A stretch of 7,880 nucleotides of DNA from an uncultured Shinella sp. (GCA_946481465.1 CAMLOC010000137.1:1-7880), one strand, 5' to 3'; shown: positions 1-6,987, counted from the first letter of the stretch. The notes: a model not told the origin generated them from the sequence alone. Made by a program: numbers and translations.

Positions 1-240
1 ATAGTGCGCGGCAGCCTTGTCGGCAAACGGCAGCACCTCCAGGCGCGCCACGAAATGTTCGATCGCCGTCAGGTTTTCCGCGCGGCGGGCCGATTTCTCA
101 GCGCCGTAGTGCAACTCCCCGAGCGTGATGCTCGATATGCAAAGCTGCTCGGCCAGCGCATTGAATTTCTCGCGCACGGCCGGCGGATAGGTCTTCATCA
201 CGTAGATGCAGATATTGGTATCGAGCATGTAGGTCAGCAT
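1..240 (-). CDS. vapC: VapC-type PIN-domain ribonuclease toxin (partial, C-terminus beyond window)
   Basis: Toxin of a type II toxin-antitoxin pair; VapC proteins are Mg-dependent PIN-domain RNases that cut tRNA or other RNA and stop translation when free of VapB. The 80 visible residues begin MLTYMLDTNICIYVMK, the classic PIN start with the first catalytic Asp at D7 in LDTN. The second acidic residue is E42 in the block ITLGELHYGAEKS, and the conserved FADKAAAHY block (D74) begins at the window edge. The family is about 130-140 residues long, so roughly the last 50-60, including the final acidic cluster, are missing here because the window ends, not because of visible damage. The ATG shares one base with the vapB stop (TGATG), implying translational coupling. 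RNA target cannot be told from sequence. Family assignment is very secure; activity is inferred. Confidence 0.93.
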   Translation of the reverse strand, partial: MLTYMLDTNICIYVMKTYPPAVREKFNALAEQLCISSITLGELHYGAEKSARRAENLTAIEHFVARLEVLPFADKAAAHY

Positions 241-473
241 CAGAAGGACTCGCGCTCCTCCGGTGCCGGCTGCTCCCGCTCGCTCATGAAATCGTCGCTG
301 GCGCGGGGGCCGTTCAGGAACAGATCGTCCCAGCGCTGCCCCTGCGGAACGATGATGCGGCTGCGGCCGATCCGGAGGATATCGACCTGGTGCACGCCCT
401 CCGGAAAGGCGACGGCCTTCGGAAGGCGGACGGCCTGGCTGCGATTGCTGGTGAAAACGGTCGAACTGGCCAT
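240..473 (-). CDS. vapB: VapB-type antitoxin, SpoVT/AbrB DNA-binding fold
   Basis: Antitoxin partner of the adjacent PIN toxin, 77 residues, usual length for the VagC/VapB group. The N-terminal part (about residues 5-48) has the swapped-hairpin AbrB signature: VFTSNRSQAVRLPKA, then a FPEGV turn and IIVPQG. This domain dimerises and binds DNA. The acidic tail from about residue 48 (WDDLFLNG, then a stretch rich in D, E and P) is the part expected to wrap around and neutralise VapC. The start at 473 is preceded by a good ribosome binding site (GGGAGCGGAGC directly upstream) and gives the family's standard N-terminus. It is the first gene of a two-gene operon, with its own promoter and palindromic operator upstream. 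The same DNA lies in a longer minus-strand open frame that I regard as spurious. Confidence 0.93.
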   Translation of the reverse strand: MASSTVFTSNRSQAVRLPKAVAFPEGVHQVDILRIGRSRIIVPQGQRWDDLFLNGPRASDDFMSEREQPAPEERESF

Positions 474-490
474 GCTCCGCTCCCGATGTG

Positions 491-507
491 ATATCCCGAT
501 GGGATAT
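491..507. promoter_or_regulatory. Inverted repeat, likely VapBC autoregulatory operator
   Basis: A perfect 7-bp inverted repeat with a 3-bp centre, ATATCCC-GAT-GGGATAT, ends 17 bp upstream of the vapB start codon and touches the -10 element. VapB-VapC complexes generally repress their own promoter through palindromes placed this way. The repeat is seen directly; binding is inferred. Confidence 0.6.
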
Positions 508-535
508 ACATAATACCACAGAGCCGAGCGTGCAA
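507..535 (-). promoter_or_regulatory. Candidate sigma70-type promoter of vapBC
   Basis: On the minus strand TTGCAC (535-530) and TATGTA (512-507) are separated by exactly 17 bp, matching a housekeeping -35/-10 pair. The predicted transcript start near position 500 falls inside the inverted repeat at 491-507, so a bound repressor would block initiation. The -35 lies within ten bases of the end of the MOSC gene, so vapBC would be transcribed independently of it. AT-richness here stands out from the GC-rich surroundings. Confidence 0.55.
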
Positions 536-543
536 GAATCCGG

Positions 544-1389
544 CTAGGCCCGCACCTTCATCGGCCAGCGCTCGGCGCGCGTCGCCGTCACGCGCACGGC
601 ATCGCCGAGGCGGATTTCGCCCTCGCCGCGCGGCACGGCGTTCCAGCCGAAGAGCACGCCGGGCACGCGGCGGTCGGCGGACATGCGCTTTTCGGCGAGG
701 CCCTGGATGGGGTTGCCGCCGATGCGCTCGCCGGTCATCTGGTCCTGCGTGGTCATGATGCAGCGGGCGCAGGGTTTTACGAAATCGAAGACGATGCCGC
801 CCACCTCGATCGTCTGCCAGAAATCCTCCGCCCAGGGTTCGTCGCAGGAGACGAGGATATTGGTGCGGAAGCGGTCCATGCCCACGGGTTCCTGGCCCTT
901 GGCGACCAGCGTGCGGTTGAGGTCGGCGAGCGAACCGGTGGTCGTGACGAGGATGGGGAAACCATCGGCGAAACCGACGGGCGCCGGGCTGCCGGCCCAT
1001 TCCTCGCCCTCCAGCCGCGCGGCGGCGGCATCCATGTGCACCAGCTTGACCGGGCGCGCCAGCCAGTCCGACAGGACGTCGTTGACGGCCTCGTCGGCGA
1101 CCGCGGCGTTGACCGGGCTGTCCCAGATCGTCACGTCGAGGCGGTCCTCGGGATCGAAGCTGGCGAAAAGCTGGCGGCCCTCCATTTCGAGGTGCAGGCT
1201 GTCGCCCACCGCCGTCGCCTCGACCCGGGCCAGCGCCTGGAGTTCGCGCTGGGTGATGAAGCGGCCGTCCGGCTCGACGATCATGAAGCGCCGGTCGCCG
1301 GCAAGGCCGTCGAGGCGCACCGCCGCGCTTTCGACGGGAATGGCCCGGCCGCTCTTCAGCGGGTGGATATTGAGACCCTCGACCTTCAT
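544..1389 (-). CDS. MOSC-domain protein, YcbX/mARC-like molybdenum-cofactor protein
   Basis: A 281-residue protein with an N-terminal MOSC beta-barrel domain (about 1-115; opening MKVEGLNIHPLKSGRAIPV and the motif GDRRFMIVEPDGRFITQRE) followed by the MOSC domain proper (about 130-275). Diagnostic blocks are RFRTNILV (173-180) and KPCARCIMTTQDQMTG (205-220). In mARC enzymes the cysteine equivalent to C210 binds the molybdenum of the sulfurated cofactor; such proteins reduce N-hydroxylated compounds such as hydroxylaminopurine and amidoximes. E. coli YcbX carries an extra C-terminal 2Fe-2S ferredoxin domain of roughly 80 residues; this protein stops before it, so electrons must come from a separate partner, as in eukaryotic mARC. 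The start is supported by AAGGAAAGG eight bases upstream. It is last in a run of three minus-strand genes. Family sure; substrate unknown. Confidence 0.92.
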   Translation of the reverse strand: MKVEGLNIHPLKSGRAIPVESAAVRLDGLAGDRRFMIVEPDGRFITQRELQALARVEATAVGDSLHLEMEGRQLFASFDPEDRLDVTIWDSPVNAAVADEAVNDVLSDWLARPVKLVHMDAAAARLEGEEWAGSPAPVGFADGFPILVTTTGSLADLNRTLVAKGQEPVGMDRFRTNILVSCDEPWAEDFWQTIEVGGIVFDFVKPCARCIMTTQDQMTGERIGGNPIQGLAEKRMSADRRVPGVLFGWNAVPRGEGEIRLGDAVRVTATRAERWPMKVRA

Positions 1390-1410
1390 GGGGGCGACCT
1401 TTCCTTAAAA

Positions 1411-1442
1411 CGTTGATTCAACGGCCTGCCGGAGAGATTCAA
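1411..1442. promoter_or_regulatory. Palindrome plus direct repeat upstream of the MOSC gene
   Basis: Plus-strand CGTTGA-T-TCAACG (1411-1423) is a perfect 6-bp inverted repeat around one base. Its GATTCAA half (1415-1421) recurs at 1436-1442, 21 bp away, which is two helical turns and so on the same DNA face. It lies in the 80-bp gap between the HD gene and the MOSC gene, just upstream of the MOSC ribosome binding site. It may be an operator; chance occurrence is possible and no regulator is encoded nearby. Confidence 0.3.
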
Positions 1443-1469
1443 TGCAGCGGCACAAAGCCATGTTTTTCT

Positions 1470-2123
1470 TCAGATTTCATCCAGAAGCATGGCGCGGATC
1501 GCCCTCAGGCGCTCCGTCCGCTCCCCGGCCATGCGCGCGCCCGCCGCCGTCTGGAACCCGTCCGCCAGCTTGAACAGCTTGACCTCGAAATGATCGATGG
1601 CGAAGGCCTTGTCATCGAGCGGGCGGCTTTCGCCGAGCGGATCCAGCGGATCGTAGAGGCCGCTGCCCATGCGGCCGGCGATGTAGAAGCAGCGCGCCGC
1701 GCCGATCATGCCGATCGCGTCGAGCCGGTCGGCATCCTGCAGGATCTTCGCCTCCAGCGTCTGCGGGGCGAGATTTGCGGAAAAGCTGTGCGTGAGAATG
1801 GCATGGGCGACGGCGGCCACGTCCGCCTCGCTCCAGCCCTCGGCGGCAAGCAGGCCGGCGGCCTTCTCGGCGGCCAGGCGCGAGGCTTCGGCGCGCAGCG
1901 GCGAGTTCTTCTCCACCGCCACGCAATCGTGCAGCAGCACGGCGGCCGCCAGCAGCCGCAGGTCGCCGCCCTCTTCCGCCTGAATGCGGCGCGCGCTCTT
2001 CCACACGCGAATGAGATGGGCGGCGTCGTGCGAGCCGTCATCGGCGGAGAAGGCCTGCGGCAGCAGGCGCTCGGCAAGGCCCCCGAGGGGCGAGAAGGCG
2101 GCGGCGAGACAGGCGAAGGTCAT
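1470..2123 (-). CDS. HD-domain metal-dependent phosphohydrolase, YedJ-like
   Basis: A 217-residue soluble protein of the HD superfamily, which uses a metal held by histidines and aspartates to hydrolyse phosphomonoesters or nucleotides. Metal-site candidates occur in order: SHDAAHLIRVW (H32, H36), LLHDC (H65, D66), AHAILTHSF (H107, H112) and ILQDADRLDAIG (D130, D132, D135). The spacing and the DADRLDAIGMIGAARCF block match the YedJ-type stand-alone HD proteins of about 220-230 residues. No sensor or cyclase domain and no membrane segment is visible, and the GYP motif of c-di-GMP phosphodiesterases is absent. It starts 34 bp after the end of the DUF2339 gene on the same strand, suggesting co-transcription. 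The ribosome binding site is weak (GGAT about six bases upstream). Substrate cannot be inferred. Confidence 0.88.
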   Translation of the reverse strand: MTFACLAAAFSPLGGLAERLLPQAFSADDGSHDAAHLIRVWKSARRIQAEEGGDLRLLAAAVLLHDCVAVEKNSPLRAEASRLAAEKAAGLLAAEGWSEADVAAVAHAILTHSFSANLAPQTLEAKILQDADRLDAIGMIGAARCFYIAGRMGSGLYDPLDPLGESRPLDDKAFAIDHFEVKLFKLADGFQTAAGARMAGERTERLRAIRAMLLDEI

Positions 2124-2157
2124 GGACGATCCATCATTGATCGCCCTGACTAGCCTG

Positions 2158-5001
2158 TCACGCCTTTGCGTTCAATTCCGCCTTTTCGTCGGCCCCGGAT
2201 TTTCCCGAGAGGATCTTCTGGTAGAACAGGCCGATGCCGATCAGCACCGCGCCGAGCCCGATGAAGGAGAGCGCCCGGAGGATGCCTTCGAGATTGGCCA
2301 TGTCGATCAGGAAAACCTTGACCACCGCGATCAGCACGAGGCCGGCGGAGGCAAGGCGGATGCTCCTGGAATCGACCTTCGAGCCGACCGCCAGCAGCAG
2401 CACGCCGAGCAGCAGCCAGACGACGGAATAGGTGTAGGTCTCCGGCTGGAGGAAGCCCTTCCAGTCGGCGATGCCCTCGCCATGCCAGTAGCGGCGCACG
2501 CTGAGCGTGACCCAGGCGAAGGCGAGCGCCACGCCGGTCAGCGCCAGCATGATCACATAGGGCATGGGCCGCCGGCCGCGCGCATAGAAGGCAAGGCCGC
2601 CATAGGCGATGCCCGGCAGCAGGTAGCCGACGAGGAGAAGGTCGACAAACGGCCATTTGCCGAGCAGTTCCCCGGTGAAATAGGGGTTGAGGCCGATGAA
2701 ATGGGCGCTGAGGATCGACAGGACCGAAAGCCCGCCGACCGCCATGGAGCCATAGCGGAAGACCGGGCTCGGCGATTTCAGGTCGAGCGACATCAGGATC
2801 GCCGAAGCGCCGATGACCAGGAGCGTATAGATCGACTGCTCGCCGAGCGTCGGCACGGAACTGTCGAGCACGCCGCCGTTCATGCCGTGCCGCACGAGGA
2901 TCGCCGCCGTCAAAAGCAGGAAAAGGCCGGCGAGCGCCTGCAGGAGATTGCGGATGCGCTCCCCCGGCCAGCGGCGCAGTTCGAAGGCCGAGAGCGCAAG
3001 CAGCGCGGCCGGAATGCCGTAGCCGGCGAGCAACTGGTTGAAGACCGGCGTCTTCGACAGGTTCGCCGCGCCGACGATGGTCGGCTCCCAGCCGATACGG
3101 CCGGCGACGATCGCGCCCGCTCCGGCCATCAGCCAGGGCAGGACCGGCCAGCGGCGAAGGCGCGTTGCAAAGACGGCGGCCGCGCCGAGGACCGCGATGC
3201 CGAGCGTCGTGGCAAGGCCGTCCGTCATGGCATGCAGCGCCAGCACGAGGAAGGCGAAGCCGCCGGAGACGAGCGCCCATTGCGGAACGAAGAGGCCGCC
3301 CTCCTCCGCCCGGCCGCGCGAAAAGACCTCGGCCGCAGCGAAGAAGGCAAGGCCGAGCGCCACGGCGAGAAGACCGTGCTTCAGGTCGAAGGACAGGTTG
3401 CCGAAATGCAGGAAGCTCAGGGTGAGGATGGCGAAGGGTACCGCCGGGGCGATGAGGCTCCAGAGCGCGGCGAAGGCGGACGACCCGGCCATGCGCAGGC
3501 GCACGCCCGCAAGGCCGACCCCGGCATAGAGGACGGCGAGGACCAGCAGCAGATCGACCGGCACGGTGCCGAGCACCGGCACGGGCAGCGTTGAGGCGCC
3601 CTCCAGCGTCGGCGGGGCCAGGGTGGAGAAATCGTCGAATGAAAGGCCGCCCGGCAGGACGACCATCGCGCCGACGCCGACCACCGCGGCGATGGCGGAA
3701 AAGAGCGCCGGATAGACCGCCCAGCCGCGCAGCGCGCCGAGAAGGGCGAGCGCCATCACGATCGCGGCGAAACCGTAATCCGCCCGGGCAAGCGCCGGCA
3801 CGGCATGGGCAAGGCCCAGCGCCGGGAAGGTCAGCGCCAGGGCGCCGGTCAGCGAGACGGCGACGGCCGGTGGGGCGAACAGGCGGTCCAGCGGATCGGC
3901 GGACCCGGCGCCCGTCGCGGGCGGCATGTCGTCCGCCGTGATGGCGCCCGGCCAGACGACGCCGTGGCCGATGGCGAGGACGAGCATGGCGAGGAGCACG
4001 GGTGGGACCTCGACCGTGCTCGCCCCGGAGAGATAGAGCAGCGCCCAGAGCGCCATGCCGGCATTGGCGAGCGCGGGCACGACCTGCCAGCGGCGGATGC
4101 GCGCAGCGGCGAAGGTGGCGAGCCAGGCGACCGAGAGGAAGCCGAAGAGGCCCCAGGCGCTCGGCTCCTCGGTGGCGACCAGCGCGGGCGTGGCCAGGGA
4201 AGCGAGCAGGCCGAGACCGGCAAGCGCCTGCCCGTGCAGGAGCGACAGGCCGATCGTCGCAAAGGCGACGGCGGCCAGCAGCGCGAAGGCGGTCAGCGGG
4301 CCGAAATAGCCGTAGAAGGCGTAGGAGACATAGGTGACGGCAAAGAGCGTCGTGGTGCCGGCGGCGGTCAGCACGCCCGGGATCATGGCGTTCTGGAAGG
4401 CATTGGCGATGACCGGCAGGGTGCGGCGGCGCACGAACTCGCCGACCGCCATCAGCACGAGGCCGAAGACGGCGGCCAGCGACAGCCGCACCGCCGGGCT
4501 GAGCAGCCCCGCCTCGATGGAATACTTGACCATGAAGATGCCGCCGAGCGCCAGCGCGATGCCGCCCACCCAGACGGCCCAACGCGCGCCGATGCGGCTT
4601 TCGAAGCTCTCCTTCGGCCTTGCGACGGTCGCGGGGACAGCGGCCGCCGCTGCGACGGCTTCGTCCGCGTCCTTGCCCTTGTCCTCGCGCGCAGTAACCG
4701 TTTCGGCCGGCGTGTCGCCGCCGAAGATCGCCCGGCCCTTGCCGGCCTCGGCCGCCGCTGCCGCGGCCCAGGGGCTGGCGAAATCCGCCGGCGTCTCCTC
4801 TTCGGCCGCTTCCTCGCGAAGGACTTCGGCCGTTTCAGCCGCCGCCGCCTCGGCCGGAAGGGCAACGCCTCCCGCCTTCAGCGCCTCGACCTCGCGCTTC
4901 AACCGCAGAACCTCCTCGCCGAGTTTCTGTGCGCTGTTTCGCGATGCATTGAGGGTATAGAGCGCCAGGCCGATTGCGACCAGGGAGAGGATTTCGAGCA
5001 T
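2158..5001 (-). CDS. DUF2339 giant polytopic membrane protein
   Basis: A 947-residue inner-membrane protein of the DUF2339 family, whose function is unknown. Residues 1-18 form a first membrane segment (LSLVAIGLALYTL), 20-45 a short amphipathic coiled-coil stretch (KLGEEVLRLKREVEAL), and 46-130 an Ala/Glu-rich low-complexity linker. The family hallmark FESRIGARWAVWVGGIALALGG sits at 133-154, followed by hydrophobic helices almost without break to about residue 925, well over twenty in all. The tail is short, charged and presumably cytoplasmic. Length agrees with the family norm of about 900-1000. The start at 5001 is supported by GGAG six bases upstream and gives a hydrophobic N-terminus. It heads a minus-strand set with the HD and MOSC genes. 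I see no enzyme motif; transport or envelope roles are guesses. Long open frames on the other strand and frames here are GC-driven shadows. Confidence 0.93.
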   Translation of the reverse strand: MLEILSLVAIGLALYTLNASRNSAQKLGEEVLRLKREVEALKAGGVALPAEAAAAETAEVLREEAAEEETPADFASPWAAAAAAEAGKGRAIFGGDTPAETVTAREDKGKDADEAVAAAAAVPATVARPKESFESRIGARWAVWVGGIALALGGIFMVKYSIEAGLLSPAVRLSLAAVFGLVLMAVGEFVRRRTLPVIANAFQNAMIPGVLTAAGTTTLFAVTYVSYAFYGYFGPLTAFALLAAVAFATIGLSLLHGQALAGLGLLASLATPALVATEEPSAWGLFGFLSVAWLATFAAARIRRWQVVPALANAGMALWALLYLSGASTVEVPPVLLAMLVLAIGHGVVWPGAITADDMPPATGAGSADPLDRLFAPPAVAVSLTGALALTFPALGLAHAVPALARADYGFAAIVMALALLGALRGWAVYPALFSAIAAVVGVGAMVVLPGGLSFDDFSTLAPPTLEGASTLPVPVLGTVPVDLLLVLAVLYAGVGLAGVRLRMAGSSAFAALWSLIAPAVPFAILTLSFLHFGNLSFDLKHGLLAVALGLAFFAAAEVFSRGRAEEGGLFVPQWALVSGGFAFLVLALHAMTDGLATTLGIAVLGAAAVFATRLRRWPVLPWLMAGAGAIVAGRIGWEPTIVGAANLSKTPVFNQLLAGYGIPAALLALSAFELRRWPGERIRNLLQALAGLFLLLTAAILVRHGMNGGVLDSSVPTLGEQSIYTLLVIGASAILMSLDLKSPSPVFRYGSMAVGGLSVLSILSAHFIGLNPYFTGELLGKWPFVDLLLVGYLLPGIAYGGLAFYARGRRPMPYVIMLALTGVALAFAWVTLSVRRYWHGEGIADWKGFLQPETYTYSVVWLLLGVLLLAVGSKVDSRSIRLASAGLVLIAVVKVFLIDMANLEGILRALSFIGLGAVLIGIGLFYQKILSGKSGADEKAELNAKA

Positions 5002-5034
5002 TGCGACTCCAACAGGGGCATTGTCCGGGCGCGG

Positions 5035-5062
5035 AGACTACCCGGTTTTTTCCAAAGTCCAA
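5035..5062 (-). promoter_or_regulatory. Weak candidate promoter for the DUF2339 gene
   Basis: On the minus strand TTGGAC (5062-5057) and TAGTCT (5040-5035) are 16 bp apart, placing a start about 25-30 bases before the ATG at 5001. The -35 fits well, the -10 poorly. The position in a divergent gap supports a promoter being here, but the exact elements are uncertain. Confidence 0.3.
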
Positions 5063-5163
5063 ACGGGGTTACGTTTGAGGCTGGCGTTCTCTTCGGCTTG
5101 TCGCACGGTTTTCATGCAAGGCGGGCACAATGGCCTCTTCCCGATGCCAGCCCGGAGCCCGCC

Positions 5164-5694
5164 ATGTCCCAGATCCTTCGCAACGCCGACGTCCTGCAGG
5201 CGGACCGGCGGCCCAAGAACGGTTTCGGTCCTGCCCATGCCCTCGCCTGCCGCGTCGACGAAGATGGCCGCACGGTCACCTATTGCGGCGATGGCGGGCA
5301 CCTCTACAAATTCGTCGCGAACCGCGCCCGGCAGCCTGGCGGCCGGAAAGGCCTCGATGACGGCTCCCTCCATGTCGCGCATTTTTCGGCCGACGAAGAG
5401 GAGGACTGGATGCCCGTCGCGTTCGGCGCCGCGCCGCTGGTGATGGAAAACGGCACGCTGACATGGAGGCCGGTCACGGCCCGGCCGGCGACCATCCGGC
5501 CCGAAACGTTCCGTCCCACCCGCCTGGACGGCCTGCGGGCCGTGGCGGCGGACGCGCGGGCCGGCACGGTCCGCCTCCGGTTGTCCGGCGAGAGCGGCCG
5601 GTTCAGCCATGTCGTCGAGATCATCGAAGCCGGCGGCGACTTCGCCGCGGCGCGCGCGCACTGGGAAGTGCTTTCCACCCGCTCCAGCCGGTGA
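5164..5694 (+). CDS. Reduced PhoX/DUF839-like protein of 176 residues
   Basis: The protein resembles the C-terminal half of PhoX, the Ca/Fe-dependent alkaline phosphatase beta-propeller. Four family blocks appear in order: DGRTVTYCGDGGHLYKFV (34-51; compare PhoX GRVVVYMGDDER..YKFV), DDGSLHVAHFSADEEEDWMP then VAFG (65-88; compare GTLYVARFDADGTGEWLPL), LDGLRAVAADARAGTVRLRL (121-140; compare MDRPEDVAVDPRTGRVYVAL) and HVVEIIEAGGDFAAARAHWE (149-168; compare GHIIEI..GGDHAATRFTWD). PhoX is usually over 550 residues with a Tat signal; here there is no signal peptide, and the N-terminal half is absent. Acidic residues of GDDE and MDRPED are replaced, so phosphatase activity is doubtful. The ATG has GGAG eight bases upstream; the frame is open further upstream, but no good start is seen there. 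It is divergent from the DUF2339 gene and convergent with the thioesterase gene. The comparison is from memory of family motifs. Confidence 0.72.
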   Translation: MSQILRNADVLQADRRPKNGFGPAHALACRVDEDGRTVTYCGDGGHLYKFVANRARQPGGRKGLDDGSLHVAHFSADEEEDWMPVAFGAAPLVMENGTLTWRPVTARPATIRPETFRPTRLDGLRAVAADARAGTVRLRLSGESGRFSHVVEIIEAGGDFAAARAHWEVLSTRSSR

Positions 5695-5703
5695 CAGGCC
5701 CGG

Positions 5704-5715
5704 GGGCGAGCGCCC
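5704..5715. terminator. Short GC-rich hairpin between convergent genes
   Basis: GGGCG-AG-CGCCC lies in the 22-bp gap between the stops of the mini-PhoX and thioesterase genes. It could slow transcription from both sides. The stem is short, the loop tight and no T-run follows, so a true intrinsic terminator is doubtful. Confidence 0.25.
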
Positions 5716-5716
5716 A

Positions 5717-6226
5717 TCAGCGCGTCAGGTTCTCGATCGGGAAGATCGCGCAGGTCTCCGTGCCGTGGGCGAGCAGCTTGCCGCCTCCATCGCGCAGCCA
5801 GGCCTCCGACGTGGCGATGGTGCGGCCGCGATGCACGATCCTGCCCTCGCAGAACACCTCGCCCATGCCCGGCAGGACGGGGCGCACGAGGTTCAGCTTG
5901 AACTCGATCGTCGTATAGGCCTCGCCCGGCCTGACGACGGAGAAGACGGCGCAGCCGAGCGCCGAATCCATCACCGTCGCCGCCCAGCCGCCGTGCACCG
6001 TGCCGAGCGGGTTGAGATGATCGACGGACGGCAGGCCGGAAAAGACGACACGGCCCTCCTCCACCTCCGTCAGGCTGAAGGCGAGCGTCTTGGCCATCGG
6101 CGGAGCGGGCAGGTCGCCGGCCAGCATCGCCGCAAGCACCTTCAGTCCGCCGTCGCGCTTCACCACGTCGAGCGGCAGCGTGCCGACGCCCGCGACCGTC
6201 AGCCCCGGATAGATCTCGACCGTCAT
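5717..6226 (-). CDS. PaaI-type hotdog-fold acyl-CoA thioesterase
   Basis: A 169-residue single hotdog-domain protein, predicted cytoplasmic, expected to hydrolyse an acyl- or aryl-CoA thioester as a tetramer. The active-site helix reads [23 protein letters not shown] (about 72-94): the HGG and D87 match the HGG...D pattern of PaaI, where the Asp is catalytic. The strands [14 protein letters not shown] (104-117) and [29 protein letters not shown] (134-162) complete the fold. The N-terminal 45 residues are a usual extension for this subgroup. The start at 6226 overlaps the recO stop as ATGA, so translation is probably coupled to recO; an upstream extension of this frame would run through recO and is rejected. 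No phenylacetate or fatty-acid genes are nearby, so the substrate is unknown. Confidence 0.9.
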   Translation of the reverse strand: MTVEIYPGLTVAGVGTLPLDVVKRDGGLKVLAAMLAGDLPAPPMAKTLAFSLTEVEEGRVVFSGLPSVDHLNPLGTVHGGWAATVMDSALGCAVFSVVRPGEAYTTIEFKLNLVRPVLPGMGEVFCEGRIVHRGRTIATSEAWLRDGGGKLLAHGTETCAIFPIENLTR

Positions 6227-6987
6227 GCCTGCACCATTCGGGGTTCGTCGTGCCGCGGCGTGCCGAGCGCCTTCAGCGCCGCCTGGATGAAGCCGTCGCG
6301 GGCGCTGGCAAGTTCCAGCCCGCGCGGTTCGCAGACATGCCGGTTGAGGAAGAACGCCGTCAGCCGGAAGCCGTCGGCAAGGGCGGCGGCATCGGCGGCG
6401 TGCCGGCTCTCGTCGCCGAGGAAGGCCGGCAGCGCCAGCATCTTGCCCGCCCAGGGCGCGCCGGCCGCGCGCGAGACGGCCCGGCCGGATTTCGGCGAGA
6501 CGTAGCACAGGTCTTCCCGCGTGCCGGTGGCGGCGCATTCGAGGAGGTCGAGGCCGAACCCGAGATCGTTGAGCACGGCAAGCACGAAGCGGATGAAAAG
6601 CTCCCCGGCATCGGCCGGCTCGTGCAGGTGGTCAAGGATGACGGAAAGCGCCTCGTAGAGATGGGGATGCGGGTCGCGCTCCGGCAGGAAGCGCAGCAGC
6701 GCCGCCATGGCCTGCACGCCGTAGACGGCGGTCGCCGTCTCCATCAGCCGCCCGGCGCGAAGCTCCAAAGGCTCGAGGCGGAATTCGCCGAGATGCTCGT
6801 CGAGCCGTGCGCGCCAGGTGACGTCGACGGTATTGCCGGGCTGGAGCACCGGCTGCATGGCGCGCGAGCGCCCGCCGCGCACCATGCCGAGATGCCGGCC
6901 ACGGCCGCGCGTCATCACCTCGACGATCACCGAGCTTTCGCCGTGGCGCCGCACGCCGAGAACGATGGCTTCCTCACTCCATTGCAT
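6223..6987 (-). CDS. recO: DNA repair protein RecO
   Basis: RecO is the mediator of the RecFOR pathway: it anneals single strands, binds SSB and, with RecR, loads RecA on gapped DNA. The 254-residue protein starts [26 protein letters not shown], the OB-fold N-terminus typical of alphaproteobacterial RecO (about 1-80), with [12 protein letters not shown] (30-41) inside it. The helical C-terminal domain follows, with [26 protein letters not shown] (89-114) and [25 protein letters not shown] (131-155). Only C151 and C161 lie where many RecO proteins have a four-cysteine zinc site, so zinc binding is probably lost, as in relatives. AAGG eight bases upstream of 6987 supports this start; a longer frame reaching 7284 would run into the divergent L,D-transpeptidase gene. 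The usual rnc/era neighbours are not on either visible side. Confidence 0.94.
   Translation of the reverse strand: MQWSEEAIVLGVRRHGESSVIVEVMTRGRGRHLGMVRGGRSRAMQPVLQPGNTVDVTWRARLDEHLGEFRLEPLELRAGRLMETATAVYGVQAMAALLRFLPERDPHPHLYEALSVILDHLHEPADAGELFIRFVLAVLNDLGFGLDLLECAATGTREDLCYVSPKSGRAVSRAAGAPWAGKMLALPAFLGDESRHAADAAALADGFRLTAFFLNRHVCEPRGLELASARDGFIQAALKALGTPRHDEPRMVQA

Noticed and set aside
683..1416. Plus-strand open frames opposite the MOSC gene
   Set aside because: Ser/Arg-rich shadows with no motif; the minus-strand MOSC gene explains the region.
1984..3594. A 536-codon plus-strand open frame antisense to the HD and DUF2339 genes
   Set aside because: Charged, low-complexity, Asp/Glu/Arg/Gln-rich composition, as expected from the complement of hydrophobic GC-rich codons; no domain resemblance and it crosses two real genes.
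2150..4582. An 810-codon minus-strand open frame inside the DUF2339 gene
   Set aside because: Very Arg/Gly/Pro-rich translation with no family features, one frame off the well-supported DUF2339 gene; typical of high-GC DNA where stop codons are rare in alternate frames.
3805..5163. Upstream extension of the mini-PhoX frame across the DUF2339 gene
   Set aside because: The frame is open, but the upstream translation is antisense-type charged sequence; homology to PhoX begins only after the ATG at 5164, which has its own ribosome binding site.
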